Assembly: GCF_009749385.1 (NCBI RefSeq)
Contig: NZ_WBIN01000018.1
Coordinates: 17,766 to 81,765, forward strand
Origin: Agromyces allii
Lineage (GTDB): Bacteria > Actinomycetota > Actinomycetes > Actinomycetales > Microbacteriaceae
Direction: 5' to 3'
DNA length: 64,000 bases
Part shown: piece by piece, positions 16,320 through 23,712 of the stretch
Position numbering within the stretch: the stretch's first letter is position 1
Layout: each line of letters opens with the position of its first letter
Position numbers and translations under genes: made by a program
The notes under the pieces: generated by a model
The model's input: the letters and a program-made list of their open reading frames with translations, nothing else
Told to the model about the DNA's origin: nothing
Databases searched by the model: none

Positions 16320-17686
16320 ACTCGCTCCCGTGCGTCGGTGCCGACCCCGGCACCGACTCGAGCACCCACGCGCTCGATGGCGTCGGCGGCGGCCGAGACC
16401 CCGTCCTTCGAGCGGATGTCGGCGCCGACGGCGGCGATGCGCTCGCGCAGGTCGGTGTCGGCGAGCAGCCCGGTCACGGCGCCCTGCAGTTCTTCGGCGG
16501 TGAAGCCGTAGGTGCTGAGGCGGATGCCGTAGCCCTGCTCGTGCACGCGCTGCGCGTTGTCGTACTGGTCCCAGAAGAGGGGCAGGAGGATCATCGGCTT
16601 GCCGAAGTGCAGCGCCTCGGTCGTGGTGTTGTTGCCGCCGTGCGTGATGACGAGGTCGACGAGCGGGAGGATCTTCGTCTGCGGCAGGAACTCGGCGCCC
16701 CACATGTTGTCGGCGAGCTCGAACTCGTCGTGCAGCGGCCCCTTCGAGACGATGACGTTGACGGGCAGGTCGGCGAGCACCGAGATGACGCGCTTCATGA
16801 GGTCGACGTCGGCCGAGCCGAGCGAGCCGAGGCTGAAGTAGACGAGCGGGCGGCTGCCGTCGGTGAACGATGCGGGCAGGTCGGCCGGCGCCTGCTCGGT
16901 CTCGCGCACCGAGGAGTCGAGGCGGGTCCAGCTCTCGTCGAGCGGGCGTTCGGCGGTGTAGTCGAGCACCTCGGGGTACACGTAGAGGTTCGCGTCGCCC
17001 GTGTGGATGAACTCGAGGTCGGGCAGCGCGGGCGCGCCCTGCTCCTGCACCCAGGCGTTGTACGACTCCCAGAGGGGGCGGTGGGTGCGCTCGTACTCCG
17101 CGCGGAACTCCGCCCAGCCCTCGCGATCGTCCTTGCCGAGGCCCGAGAAGACCGGCGCGATGCCGTCGCCCGGAACCTCGAGCGGGTTGCAGCTCGTGAT
17201 GCGCACGAAGGGCACGCCCGCGGTGACGAGCGCCGGGAACGCGATGACGTTGTCCTCGATGATGACGTCGGGCCGCACGCGCCCGATGATCGCCTTCAGC
17301 TGCGGCTCGCAGAACTTCGCGCCGTTCGCGAGCTCCTCCCAGATGGGCAGCGTCACGGTCTCGAGCTGCTCGGCCGTGCTCTTGCGGAACTCGGGCGAGA
17401 TGGACTGGATGTACTCCTTCCAGAACGAGCCGGCGTCCTGCTCGGCGTCGGCGTCGGCGGTCCCCTCGGCTCCCTCGGCGGGCTCGGCCGGCTCCGCGAC
17501 CGGTGCGAGGTCGACGAGGTCCTCCTCGAAGCCCAGCGCGACGAGCTTGCCCTGCCACGAACGCTCGGCGGCGAAGACGACGCGGTGACCGCGCTTGAGC
17601 AGTTCGTTGCCGATTCCGATGCAGTTGTTCGTCGGGCCGTACGCGCTCTCGGGCATGAAGAGGTAGGTGCGGCGTTCCTCGGTCAT
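16316..17686 (-). CDS. GT1-family (UGT/macrolide-type) glycosyltransferase in the polyamine operon
   Basis: A 456-residue GT-B glycosyltransferase. The N-terminus MPESAYGPTNNCIGIGNELL opens the acceptor domain. VYFSLGSLGS begins the donor domain and ITHGGNNTTTEALHFGKPM contains the HGG donor-binding motif of UGT/MGT enzymes. It should move a sugar from a nucleotide sugar to a small acceptor. An Ala/Glu/Asp-rich insertion (about residues 65-90) is unusual. It is coupled (GTGA) to the PuuB-like oxidase and diverges from a TetR regulator, so its acceptor may be the polyamine-like substrate. That is inference. A macrolide-inactivating role is an alternative. Confidence 0.85.
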   Translation of the reverse strand: MTEERRTYLFMPESAYGPTNNCIGIGNELLKRGHRVVFAAERSWQGKLVALGFEEDLVDLAPVAEPAEPAEGAEGTADADAEQDAGSFWKEYIQSISPEFRKSTAEQLETVTLPIWEELANGAKFCEPQLKAIIGRVRPDVIIEDNVIAFPALVTAGVPFVRITSCNPLEVPGDGIAPVFSGLGKDDREGWAEFRAEYERTHRPLWESYNAWVQEQGAPALPDLEFIHTGDANLYVYPEVLDYTAERPLDESWTRLDSSVRETEQAPADLPASFTDGSRPLVYFSLGSLGSADVDLMKRVISVLADLPVNVIVSKGPLHDEFELADNMWGAEFLPQTKILPLVDLVITHGGNNTTTEALHFGKPMILLPLFWDQYDNAQRVHEQGYGIRLSTYGFTAEELQGAVTGLLADTDLRERIAAVGADIRSKDGVSAAADAIERVGARVGAGVGTDARERV

Positions 17687-17712
17687 CGGGTCTCCGTTCG
17701 TGAATTTCTTGA

Positions 17713-17741
17713 ATGTTGCTCTAAAGAATCTGGTCGGTCAA
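17713..17741 (-). promoter_or_regulatory. Candidate promoter of the glycosyltransferase-oxidase operon
   Basis: On the minus strand TTGACC (17736-17741), 17 bases, CAACAT (17713-17718). The surrounding 17695-17760 is markedly AT-richer than its flanks. The -10 match is weak. Confidence 0.4.
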
Positions 17742-17820
17742 GAGTTGTGTGAAAACTGGGCTGCACACCCTAAACTTGCGCGGGGATGCAGACAATTCGT
17801 CCGCCCCGGGGAGGAACCGC

Positions 17821-18432
17821 ATGGCCAGGCCGAAGCGTCAGGAGGAACGTCGCAGCCAGCTGGTCGCGGCCGCCCAGCGTGCGATCGCGGCGCACGGACC
17901 CGACGGTGCGCGGCTGAACCGCGTGGCCGAAGAGGCGGGCCTCACCTCCGGCGCGGTGCTGTACTACTACCCCGACATCGACGAGCTCATGTTCGAGGCC
18001 AACCGCGCCGGCATGGAGCGCTTCTACGAGGGCCGCGTGCGCATGCTCGAGGGCCTGCCCGACGACCCGGTGGTGCGGCTGCTCGCGCTCGCGAAGTCGG
18101 GCCTGCCGAGCGGCCCGGGCGACACCGAGGTGCGCCTGCTCTGCGAGCTCGGTGGCTCGGCCGGCCGCAACCCGCTCATGGCGTCGCTGCTGACGACCCT
18201 CTTCGACCGCCAGGTCGGCATGTACCAGGTCGTGCTCGAGCAGGGCGCCGCGCGCGGCATCTTCGCGCTCGCGCAGCCCTCGCTCGTGATCGCCCGCAAC
18301 CTCGTGGCACTCGAAGACGCGTACGGCTACCGCATCATCGCCGAGCACCCGACGATCGACCACGCGGCAGCCCTCGAGCTGATCGTGGCCAACGCGAGGC
18401 TCGCGACGGGTCATGCGCTGACCGCCTCCTGA
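17821..18432 (+). CDS. TetR-family regulator, BetI-like
   Basis: A 203-residue repressor. The N-terminal helix-turn-helix (residues ~10-55) contains NRVAEEAGLTSGAVLYYYPDIDE, with the YYYP recognition helix typical of BetI/PuuR-context TetR proteins. ATG 17821 follows a near-perfect GGGGAGGA site; a further upstream in-frame start at 17749 is not supported. It diverges from the glycosyltransferase operon, so it probably controls that operon and perhaps the transporter. Its 3' end overlaps the convergent potA-like gene by 22 bases. The ligand is predicted to be a polyamine-like cation, by context only. Confidence 0.85.
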   Translation: MARPKRQEERRSQLVAAAQRAIAAHGPDGARLNRVAEEAGLTSGAVLYYYPDIDELMFEANRAGMERFYEGRVRMLEGLPDDPVVRLLALAKSGLPSGPGDTEVRLLCELGGSAGRNPLMASLLTTLFDRQVGMYQVVLEQGAARGIFALAQPSLVIARNLVALEDAYGYRIIAEHPTIDHAAALELIVANARLATGHALTAS

Positions 18433-19496
18433 GCGGATGCCGCGGCGCCGGCGTCGTCGCGCGCGACCGCCGACGTGCGACCGAAGCGCACCCCGACGGC
18501 GTCGCCTCGCGCGAGCCGGCTCGCCCCGTGCACCGTCGCGAGCAACGGCGCCTCGAGGCCGGGCACCTCGACCGAGATGGTGGAGGCCCCGCCCAGGAAG
18601 TACGTGTCGATGACCGTGCCGCGCAGGCCGGTCGTCGCGGCATCCGTCAGCTCGAGGTCTTCAGGCCGGACGACCGCGGTCGCCGGTTCGCCGACGGGCA
18701 GGGCGTGCGCCGCCTCGACGACGCCGAGCCCCGGCACGTCGACGCCGCCGACCGTGGTCGTGCCGTCGAGCAGGTTCGCCGAGCCGATGAACGAGGCGAC
18801 GAACCGCGATGCGGGGTTCGCGTAGAGCTCCTGAGGGGTCGCGAGCTGCTCGAGCCGGCCGTCGCGGAGCACCGCGATGCGGTCGGCCATCGACATGGCC
18901 TCCTCCTGGTCGTGCGTGACGACCACGAACGTCAGGCCCACCTCGTGCTGCAGGCGCTTCAGCTCGAGCTGCATCGAGGCCCGCACCTGGCGGTCGAGCG
19001 CCGAGAGCGGCTCGTCGAGCAGCAGCAGGCGCGGGCGCTTCACGATCGCGCGGGCGAGCGCGACGCGCTGCCGCTGGCCGCCGGACAGCTGCGCCGGGCG
19101 ACGCTTGGCGAGCTGGCCGAGCCCCACGACGTCGACGACCTCGGCCACGCGGCGCGCGATCTCGGCGCGGCCGAGCCCCTCGGACTCGAGTCCGTAGGCG
19201 ATGTTCTTCTCGACGCTCATGTGCGGGAAGAGTGCGTAGCTCTGGAACATCATGTTCACCGGGCGCTTGTGCGCCGGCATCCGGAGCAGGTCTTCGCCGT
19301 CGACCTCGATGCGGCCAGAGGCCGGCGTCTCGAAGCCGGCGATCGAGCGGAGCAGCGTCGTCTTGCCGCAGCCCGACGGGCCGAGCAGGGCGAAGAACTC
19401 GTTGTCGCCGATGTCGAGCGAGACGTCGTGCAGCGCGACCGTGTCGCCGTAGACGGCGCGCACGCCGTCGACCCTGAGCAGAGGGGCAGAGGTCAT
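18411..19496 (-). CDS. potA: Polyamine-type ABC transporter ATPase (PotA-like)
   Basis: A 361-residue ATPase: Walker A GPSGCGKTT (39-47), Q-loop MMFQSYALFPHMS, signature LSGGQ (137-141), Walker B LLLLDEP (157-163) and H-loop VVTHDQ. The C-terminal ~110 residues form a TOBE-type regulatory domain (VRPEDLEL), as in spermidine/putrescine and other PotA/CysA-class importers. It energises import by the two permeases encoded upstream. The ATG overlaps the permease stop as ATGA. The last seven codons overlap the convergent TetR gene, so each gene's 3' end constrains the other. Confidence 0.92.
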   Translation of the reverse strand: MTSAPLLRVDGVRAVYGDTVALHDVSLDIGDNEFFALLGPSGCGKTTLLRSIAGFETPASGRIEVDGEDLLRMPAHKRPVNMMFQSYALFPHMSVEKNIAYGLESEGLGRAEIARRVAEVVDVVGLGQLAKRRPAQLSGGQRQRVALARAIVKRPRLLLLDEPLSALDRQVRASMQLELKRLQHEVGLTFVVVTHDQEEAMSMADRIAVLRDGRLEQLATPQELYANPASRFVASFIGSANLLDGTTTVGGVDVPGLGVVEAAHALPVGEPATAVVRPEDLELTDAATTGLRGTVIDTYFLGGASTISVEVPGLEAPLLATVHGASRLARGDAVGVRFGRTSAVARDDAGAAASAQEAVSA

Positions 19497-20362
19497 TTCG
19501 AGGATCCAGTCAGTCGGGTCAGGCGCTGCGCCGCGATCACGGTCACGACGCTCACGAACAGGAGCAGGGTGGCGAGGGCGTTGACCTCGGGGGTCACCCC
19601 GAAGCGCACCATCGAGTAGATGACGATCGGCAGCGTCGGCTGGGTGGGCGCCGTCGTGAAGAACGCGATGACGAACTCGTCGAGCGAGAGCGTGAACGCG
19701 AGCAGCGCGCCCGCGACGATGCCCGGCGCGAGCTGCGGCAGCGTGACCCGCACGAACGTGCGCACCGGCCCGGCGCCGAGGTCCCGCGAGGCCTCCTCGA
19801 GGCTCGGGTCGAGGCTCGCCATGCGCGCGAGCACGATCGCGGTCACGAACGCCGTCGCGAACACCCCGTGCGCGAGGATCACCGAGTGCAGCCCGAGCGT
19901 GATGCCGAGCAGCGAGAACAGCGTCAGCAGTCCGATGCCGAGGAGCAGGTCGGGCAGGATCGCCGGGGCGATCGCGAACGCCCGCACGAACCCGCCGCGC
20001 GTGTAGTGCTGGATGCCGTACGCCAGCAGCGTGCCGAGCACGGTCGCGATCGCGGTCGCCCCCGTCGCGACGATGAGCGTGTTGCCGAGGCCCTGCATGA
20101 GCGCGCCGTCGGCGAACACCTCGGGGTACCAGCGCAGCGAGAAGCCCCGCCAGACGAACAGGTTCTCGGAGTCGTTGAAGCTCATGATCACGACGATGAG
20201 GATCGGCAGGTAGAGGAACACGTAGCCGAGCCAGAGCGGAACGAGGATGCCGCGGGGCCTGCGCACCGCACGCGGCTTCGCCGAGGGCTCGAGCTCGCGC
20301 ATGGCGGTCGTGGTGGGATTCGCGGATGCCGCGACATCCGTTCGGGCGATCGGTTCAGCCAC
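19493..20362 (-). CDS. potC: ABC transporter permease, PotC-like
   Basis: A 289-residue integral membrane protein with six predicted helices and the EAA loop EEASRDLGAGPVRTFVRVTL, which contacts the ATPase. The hydrophobic core begins with GILVPLWLGYVFLYLPILIV. GTG 20362 is preferred over GTG 20383 because GGAAGGA lies at the correct distance from it. The chosen start overlaps the potB stop by eight bases. Similarity in layout to PotC supports polyamine or related cation import. Confidence 0.9.
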   Translation of the reverse strand: MAEPIARTDVAASANPTTTAMRELEPSAKPRAVRRPRGILVPLWLGYVFLYLPILIVVIMSFNDSENLFVWRGFSLRWYPEVFADGALMQGLGNTLIVATGATAIATVLGTLLAYGIQHYTRGGFVRAFAIAPAILPDLLLGIGLLTLFSLLGITLGLHSVILAHGVFATAFVTAIVLARMASLDPSLEEASRDLGAGPVRTFVRVTLPQLAPGIVAGALLAFTLSLDEFVIAFFTTAPTQPTLPIVIYSMVRFGVTPEVNALATLLLFVSVVTVIAAQRLTRLTGSSK

Positions 20363-21257
20363 GGCGGGGTCCTTCCGTGACACGGCGCGAGACCGCGGAC
20401 TGCAGCACGATGACGAGCACGAGGATGATCGTCAGCAGCAGCGCGAGCGTCGCCCCGAAGGGCCAGTCGCGCGCCTCGAAGAACTGGTCGCGCACGAGGT
20501 TGCCGACCATGACCGTCTTGCCGCCGCCGATGAGCTCCGGGATGACGAAGTTCGACATCGCCGGAACGAAGACGAAGACGCAGCCCGTCAGCGCGCCGGG
20601 CAGTGAGAGCGGCAGGGTGACCGTGCGGAACGCGCGCCACGGGTTCGCACCGAGGTTCGTGGCCGCCTCGCGGAGCGACGGGTCGAGCTGCTGCAGCGAC
20701 GCGTAGAGCGGCAGCACCATGAGCGGCAGGTACATGTAGAGCAGGCCGACGACGATCGCCTGCGGCGTGTAGAGCATGCTGATCGGCTCGTCGGTGAGGC
20801 CGAGACCCTGCAGGGCCTGGTTCAGCCAGCCGGCGTTGTTCAGCAGCAGGATCCACGCGTAGGTGCGCACGAGGAAGTTCGTCCAGAACGGGAGCACCAC
20901 GGCGATGAGCGCGATCGTGCGCCACTTCGGCGAGAGCCCGGCGATCGCGTAGGCCATCGGGTAGCCGATGGCGAGCGCGAGCAGCGTGACGACGAGCGCC
21001 ATGCCGATCGACTGCACGATGACGCCGAGGTAGAGCGGCTCGAGCAGCTTGATCCAGTTGTCGAACGTGAACTCGAACACGAGGCCGCCGAAGCGACCCC
21101 GCTTGAAGAAGGTGTAGAACGCGAGCAGCCCCACCGGGATCGCCATGAAGACGATGAGGAAGAGCATCCCGGGTGCGAGGAACGGAACGGGGGCGAGCCC
21201 CCGGCGCACGCGGTTCGCGCGCACGCCGGGGGTCGTCTGGTGGGGCGTCGAGGTCAC
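20355..21257 (-). CDS. potB: ABC transporter permease, PotB-like
   Basis: A 300-residue permease with six helices. The EAA loop is REAATNLGANPWRAFRTVTL, and NFLVRTYAWILLL is the conserved PotB motif before it. It starts at GTG 21257, 19 bases after the substrate-binding protein gene, and overlaps the potC-like gene. It forms the membrane channel with PotC. FVPAMSNFVIPELIGGG is also typical of PotB-class proteins. Confidence 0.92.
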   Translation of the reverse strand: MTSTPHQTTPGVRANRVRRGLAPVPFLAPGMLFLIVFMAIPVGLLAFYTFFKRGRFGGLVFEFTFDNWIKLLEPLYLGVIVQSIGMALVVTLLALAIGYPMAYAIAGLSPKWRTIALIAVVLPFWTNFLVRTYAWILLLNNAGWLNQALQGLGLTDEPISMLYTPQAIVVGLLYMYLPLMVLPLYASLQQLDPSLREAATNLGANPWRAFRTVTLPLSLPGALTGCVFVFVPAMSNFVIPELIGGGKTVMVGNLVRDQFFEARDWPFGATLALLLTIILVLVIVLQSAVSRRVTEGPRRG

Positions 21258-21276
21258 GGTCTCAGGGTCGCTCGCG

Positions 21277-22368
21277 TCAGTTCGTCGCCAGGACTTCGGA
21301 GTTGAGGTCGACGTACTTCAGCGAGTCCTCGCCGAGGTCGACGATGACCTCCTGGTCGAAGAGCTCGTCGACCGTGATGCCGAGCGTGGGGTACGACTCG
21401 ATGAGGGCCGGGTCGAGCGCCTCCATGGCCGCCTGGTTGGGCACCTTGTAGAGGATGTTCTCGGCGACCCAGCTCTGCACCTTCGGGTCGAGGATGTAGT
21501 TGATGAAGGCCATCGCGGCCTCCTTGTTCTTCGACGACTCGAGCACCGTCATGGTGTCGACCCAGAGGTCGGCGCCCTCGTCGGGCACGACGAACTTGAT
21601 CGTCGGGTCTTCGGCGATGCCGTAGTTGCACCAGCCGTCCCACGCCTCGACCATGGCGGCCTCGCCCGAGACGAGCTTCGAGTAGAAGGTCGTGTCGTCG
21701 TAGGCGAGCAGCGTCGGCTTGGTCTTCAGGAGCTGGTCCTTCGCCTCGGCGAGCTCGCCGTCGTCGGTCGTGTTCAGCGAGTGGCCGGCCGCCTTGAGCG
21801 CGGGCATCGCGAGCCAGCGGTCGGTCGAGAGCATCGTGGTCTTGCCCTCGAGCTCGGGCTTCGGGTTCAGCAGGTCGTTCCACGACGTGGGGTCGTAGCC
21901 CGTGAGGTCGGGGCGGTAGCAGAGGCCCGTCGTGCCCCACGCGTACGGCTCGGAGTAGACGTTGCCCTCGTCGTAGTCGAGCTCGAGCGCCTCGGGGTAG
22001 AGGTTCGACTCGTTCGGGATGAGCGACTTGTCGAGCTCGGCCAGCAGGCCCTGCTCGCCGAGCGCCTGCGCGTACTGGCCCGAGACGAAGGCCACGTCGA
22101 TGCCGGAGTCGGCGCTCGCGGTGAGCTTGGCGACGATGTCCTCGTTCGTGGTGTGGTTCACGATCGTCGTCTTGACGCCGGTCGCCTCCTCGAACTGCTC
22201 GGCGAGGTCTTCGGGGTAGTAGTCCGCCCAGATCGAGACGGTGAGGGTCTGCTCGGTGATGTCGGCGGACGGGTCGACCTCGCCGCCACCGGTGGAGCAC
22301 GAGGTTGCGGCGAGCGCGACGGCGATGGTGCCGGCCGCGACGGCGACGATGCGTCGTGTGGTGGGCAT
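21277..22368 (-). CDS. potD: ABC transporter substrate-binding lipoprotein, PotD/PotF-like
   Basis: A 363-residue extracellular binding protein anchored at the lipobox Cys of LAATSC. TLTVSIWADYYPEDLAEQFEEATG is the usual start of the mature PotD/PotF fold, and aromatic and acidic pocket residues (WDGWCNYG, SEPYAWGTTG) suit a cationic polyamine-like ligand. ATG 22368 has a strong AAGGAGG site. It is the first gene of potDBCA and faces the kinase gene at 22486 across 117 bases containing paired operator-like sites. Confidence 0.9.
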   Translation of the reverse strand: MPTTRRIVAVAAGTIAVALAATSCSTGGGEVDPSADITEQTLTVSIWADYYPEDLAEQFEEATGVKTTIVNHTTNEDIVAKLTASADSGIDVAFVSGQYAQALGEQGLLAELDKSLIPNESNLYPEALELDYDEGNVYSEPYAWGTTGLCYRPDLTGYDPTSWNDLLNPKPELEGKTTMLSTDRWLAMPALKAAGHSLNTTDDGELAEAKDQLLKTKPTLLAYDDTTFYSKLVSGEAAMVEAWDGWCNYGIAEDPTIKFVVPDEGADLWVDTMTVLESSKNKEAAMAFINYILDPKVQSWVAENILYKVPNQAAMEALDPALIESYPTLGITVDELFDQEVIVDLGEDSLKYVDLNSEVLATN

Positions 22369-22393
22369 GAGTCCTCCTTGGGGGCTGAAAAGG

Positions 22394-22410
22394 TTGTGCG
22401 ATTGTTGCAC
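22394..22410. promoter_or_regulatory. Operator-like site 1 over the potD -10
   Basis: TTGTGCGATTGTTGCAC matches site 2 (22459) at 11 of 17 positions, with nearly all differences being transitions or A/T swaps. It covers AACAAT, the minus-strand -10 (22401-22406) that lies 18 bases from TTGCGG (22425-22430) for potD. Confidence 0.5.
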
Positions 22411-22430
22411 CGGCACTGAAGAAACCGCAA
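22401..22430 (-). promoter_or_regulatory. Candidate potD promoter
   Basis: On the minus strand TTGCGG, 18 bases, AACAAT. It is overlapped by operator-like site 1 and is 33 bases or more upstream of the potD ATG. Confidence 0.4.
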
Positions 22431-22458
22431 TGGATGCCGGGACACACTGGCGAGGAGT

Positions 22459-22476
22459 TTGCACAATAGTTACAAT
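22459..22476 (+). promoter_or_regulatory. Operator-like site 2 and -10 of the kinase gene
   Basis: TTGCACAATAGTTACAA (22459-22475) is a second copy of the site at 22394. Its end overlaps TACAAT (22471-22476), which is nine bases before ATG 22486. That predicts a leaderless or near-leaderless kinase transcript controlled by the same factor as potD. Confidence 0.5.
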
Positions 22477-22485
22477 CCGAATTCA

Positions 22486-23712
22486 ATGAACTCGTTCGAG
22501 GGCCCCCGACCGGTCGTCGACGGACACGTGCTGTCCGTCGATGGCGACGGCCGCGTGCTCGTCGACGGGCGACGCCCGCAGGCCGGCGACGGGGTGGCGC
22601 GCGCGATCGCCGCGCTCGTGCTCGACGGGCTCGCGACCGACGGGCTCGCCGTCGATGCGCCCGAGCGAGGCATCGCCGTCGACCAGACGAACACGTCGGT
22701 CATCGTCGACGACCGGTTCGTCGTGAAGATCGTCGGGCGCTGGGCCGCGGCCGATCGCGCCGGCCACCTGCTCGAACGGCTCGCCGAGGCCGGCTCCGAC
22801 GACGTGGCCCGCCTGCACGGCCGCGTCGGCTGGCGGCACCCCGAGCTCGGCGAGTCGACGCTCGCGATCGTCACCGAGTACCTGCCCGGTGCTGAAGACG
22901 GCTGGACGTGGGCGGTCGACGACGTGGTCGCGGCGGTCGAGGCAGAGGCCGGGTCTGCGGCGGACGGCGGGCCCGCGGGCAGCGCCGACCCGACCTGGCC
23001 TGCGACGCTCGGCACGAAGGTCGCGCGCATCCACGACGTGCTCGGCGCCGAATCGACACCCAGCGGGGCGGATGCCGCATCCGCACGCCGCGACCGCGCC
23101 GCCGATGCGCTGGCCCGAGCCGTGGCCGCGGGCGACGGGCCGACCGGGGTGCGGCTGCGCAACCGCCGCGAGGCGCTCGCGCGCGACATCCGCTCGCTCG
23201 AAGCCACCTCGCCGGGGATCGAGTTCCCCATCCACGGCGACCTGCACCTCGGGCAGGTGCTCGTGTCGCCCGACGCCGACGCGCCCGACGGACGGCGCTA
23301 CACCGTCATCGACTTCGACGGCGACCCGCAGCTCGACGCCGCCGATCGCGAGCGAGCGGATGCCGCGGCTCGCGACGTCGCCCACCTGCTCGTCTCGCTC
23401 GACCTCGTCGCCGCGGTCGCGCAGAAGCGTCTGCGCCGCGCCGACGACCGGGCGTGGAGCTGGGCCGACCGCGCACGCGCCGACCTGCTCGCGGCCTACC
23501 GCGCCGAGCTGACGCGCACCGACCTCTTCGACCCCGCGCTGCTGCCCGGCTTCGAGGCCGAGCAGCTCGCCGCCGAGCTGCACTACGCCGACCGCTTCCT
23601 GCCGCCGTGGCGCTACGCGCCCGACGCCGCGATCACGCACCGCTACGCTTCGACGAACGAGACTCCGGAGAGCCCATGGACACCGCCGCCTTTCGAGCCG
23701 ACCTCGACCTGA
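22486..23712 (+). CDS. Maltokinase-fold sugar kinase, glucosamine-kinase-like (APH superfamily)
   Basis: A 408-residue kinase. IHGDLHLGQ (H250, D252) is the catalytic loop and DFDG (276-279) the Mg-binding motif of APH/maltokinase proteins. The N-terminal cap with QTNTSVIVDDRFVVKIVGRW carries the ATP-site lysine and resembles maltokinases and the actinobacterial glucosamine kinases rather than antibiotic-resistance APHs. Predicted reaction: ATP phosphorylation of a sugar, probably glucosamine. No Shine-Dalgarno precedes ATG 22486, and TACAAT nine bases upstream suggests a leaderless start. The 3' end overlaps the SIS isomerase gene by 37 bases, so the products likely act in sequence. Confidence 0.78.
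   Translation: MNSFEGPRPVVDGHVLSVDGDGRVLVDGRRPQAGDGVARAIAALVLDGLATDGLAVDAPERGIAVDQTNTSVIVDDRFVVKIVGRWAAADRAGHLLERLAEAGSDDVARLHGRVGWRHPELGESTLAIVTEYLPGAEDGWTWAVDDVVAAVEAEAGSAADGGPAGSADPTWPATLGTKVARIHDVLGAESTPSGADAASARRDRAADALARAVAAGDGPTGVRLRNRREALARDIRSLEATSPGIEFPIHGDLHLGQVLVSPDADAPDGRRYTVIDFDGDPQLDAADRERADAAARDVAHLLVSLDLVAAVAQKRLRRADDRAWSWADRARADLLAAYRAELTRTDLFDPALLPGFEAEQLAAELHYADRFLPPWRYAPDAAITHRYASTNETPESPWTPPPFEPTST

Noticed and set aside
22486..23712. Aminoglycoside resistance phosphotransferase
   Set aside because: The APH fold is present, but the N-terminal cap and pairing with a SIS isomerase fit maltokinase/glucosamine-kinase relatives better.
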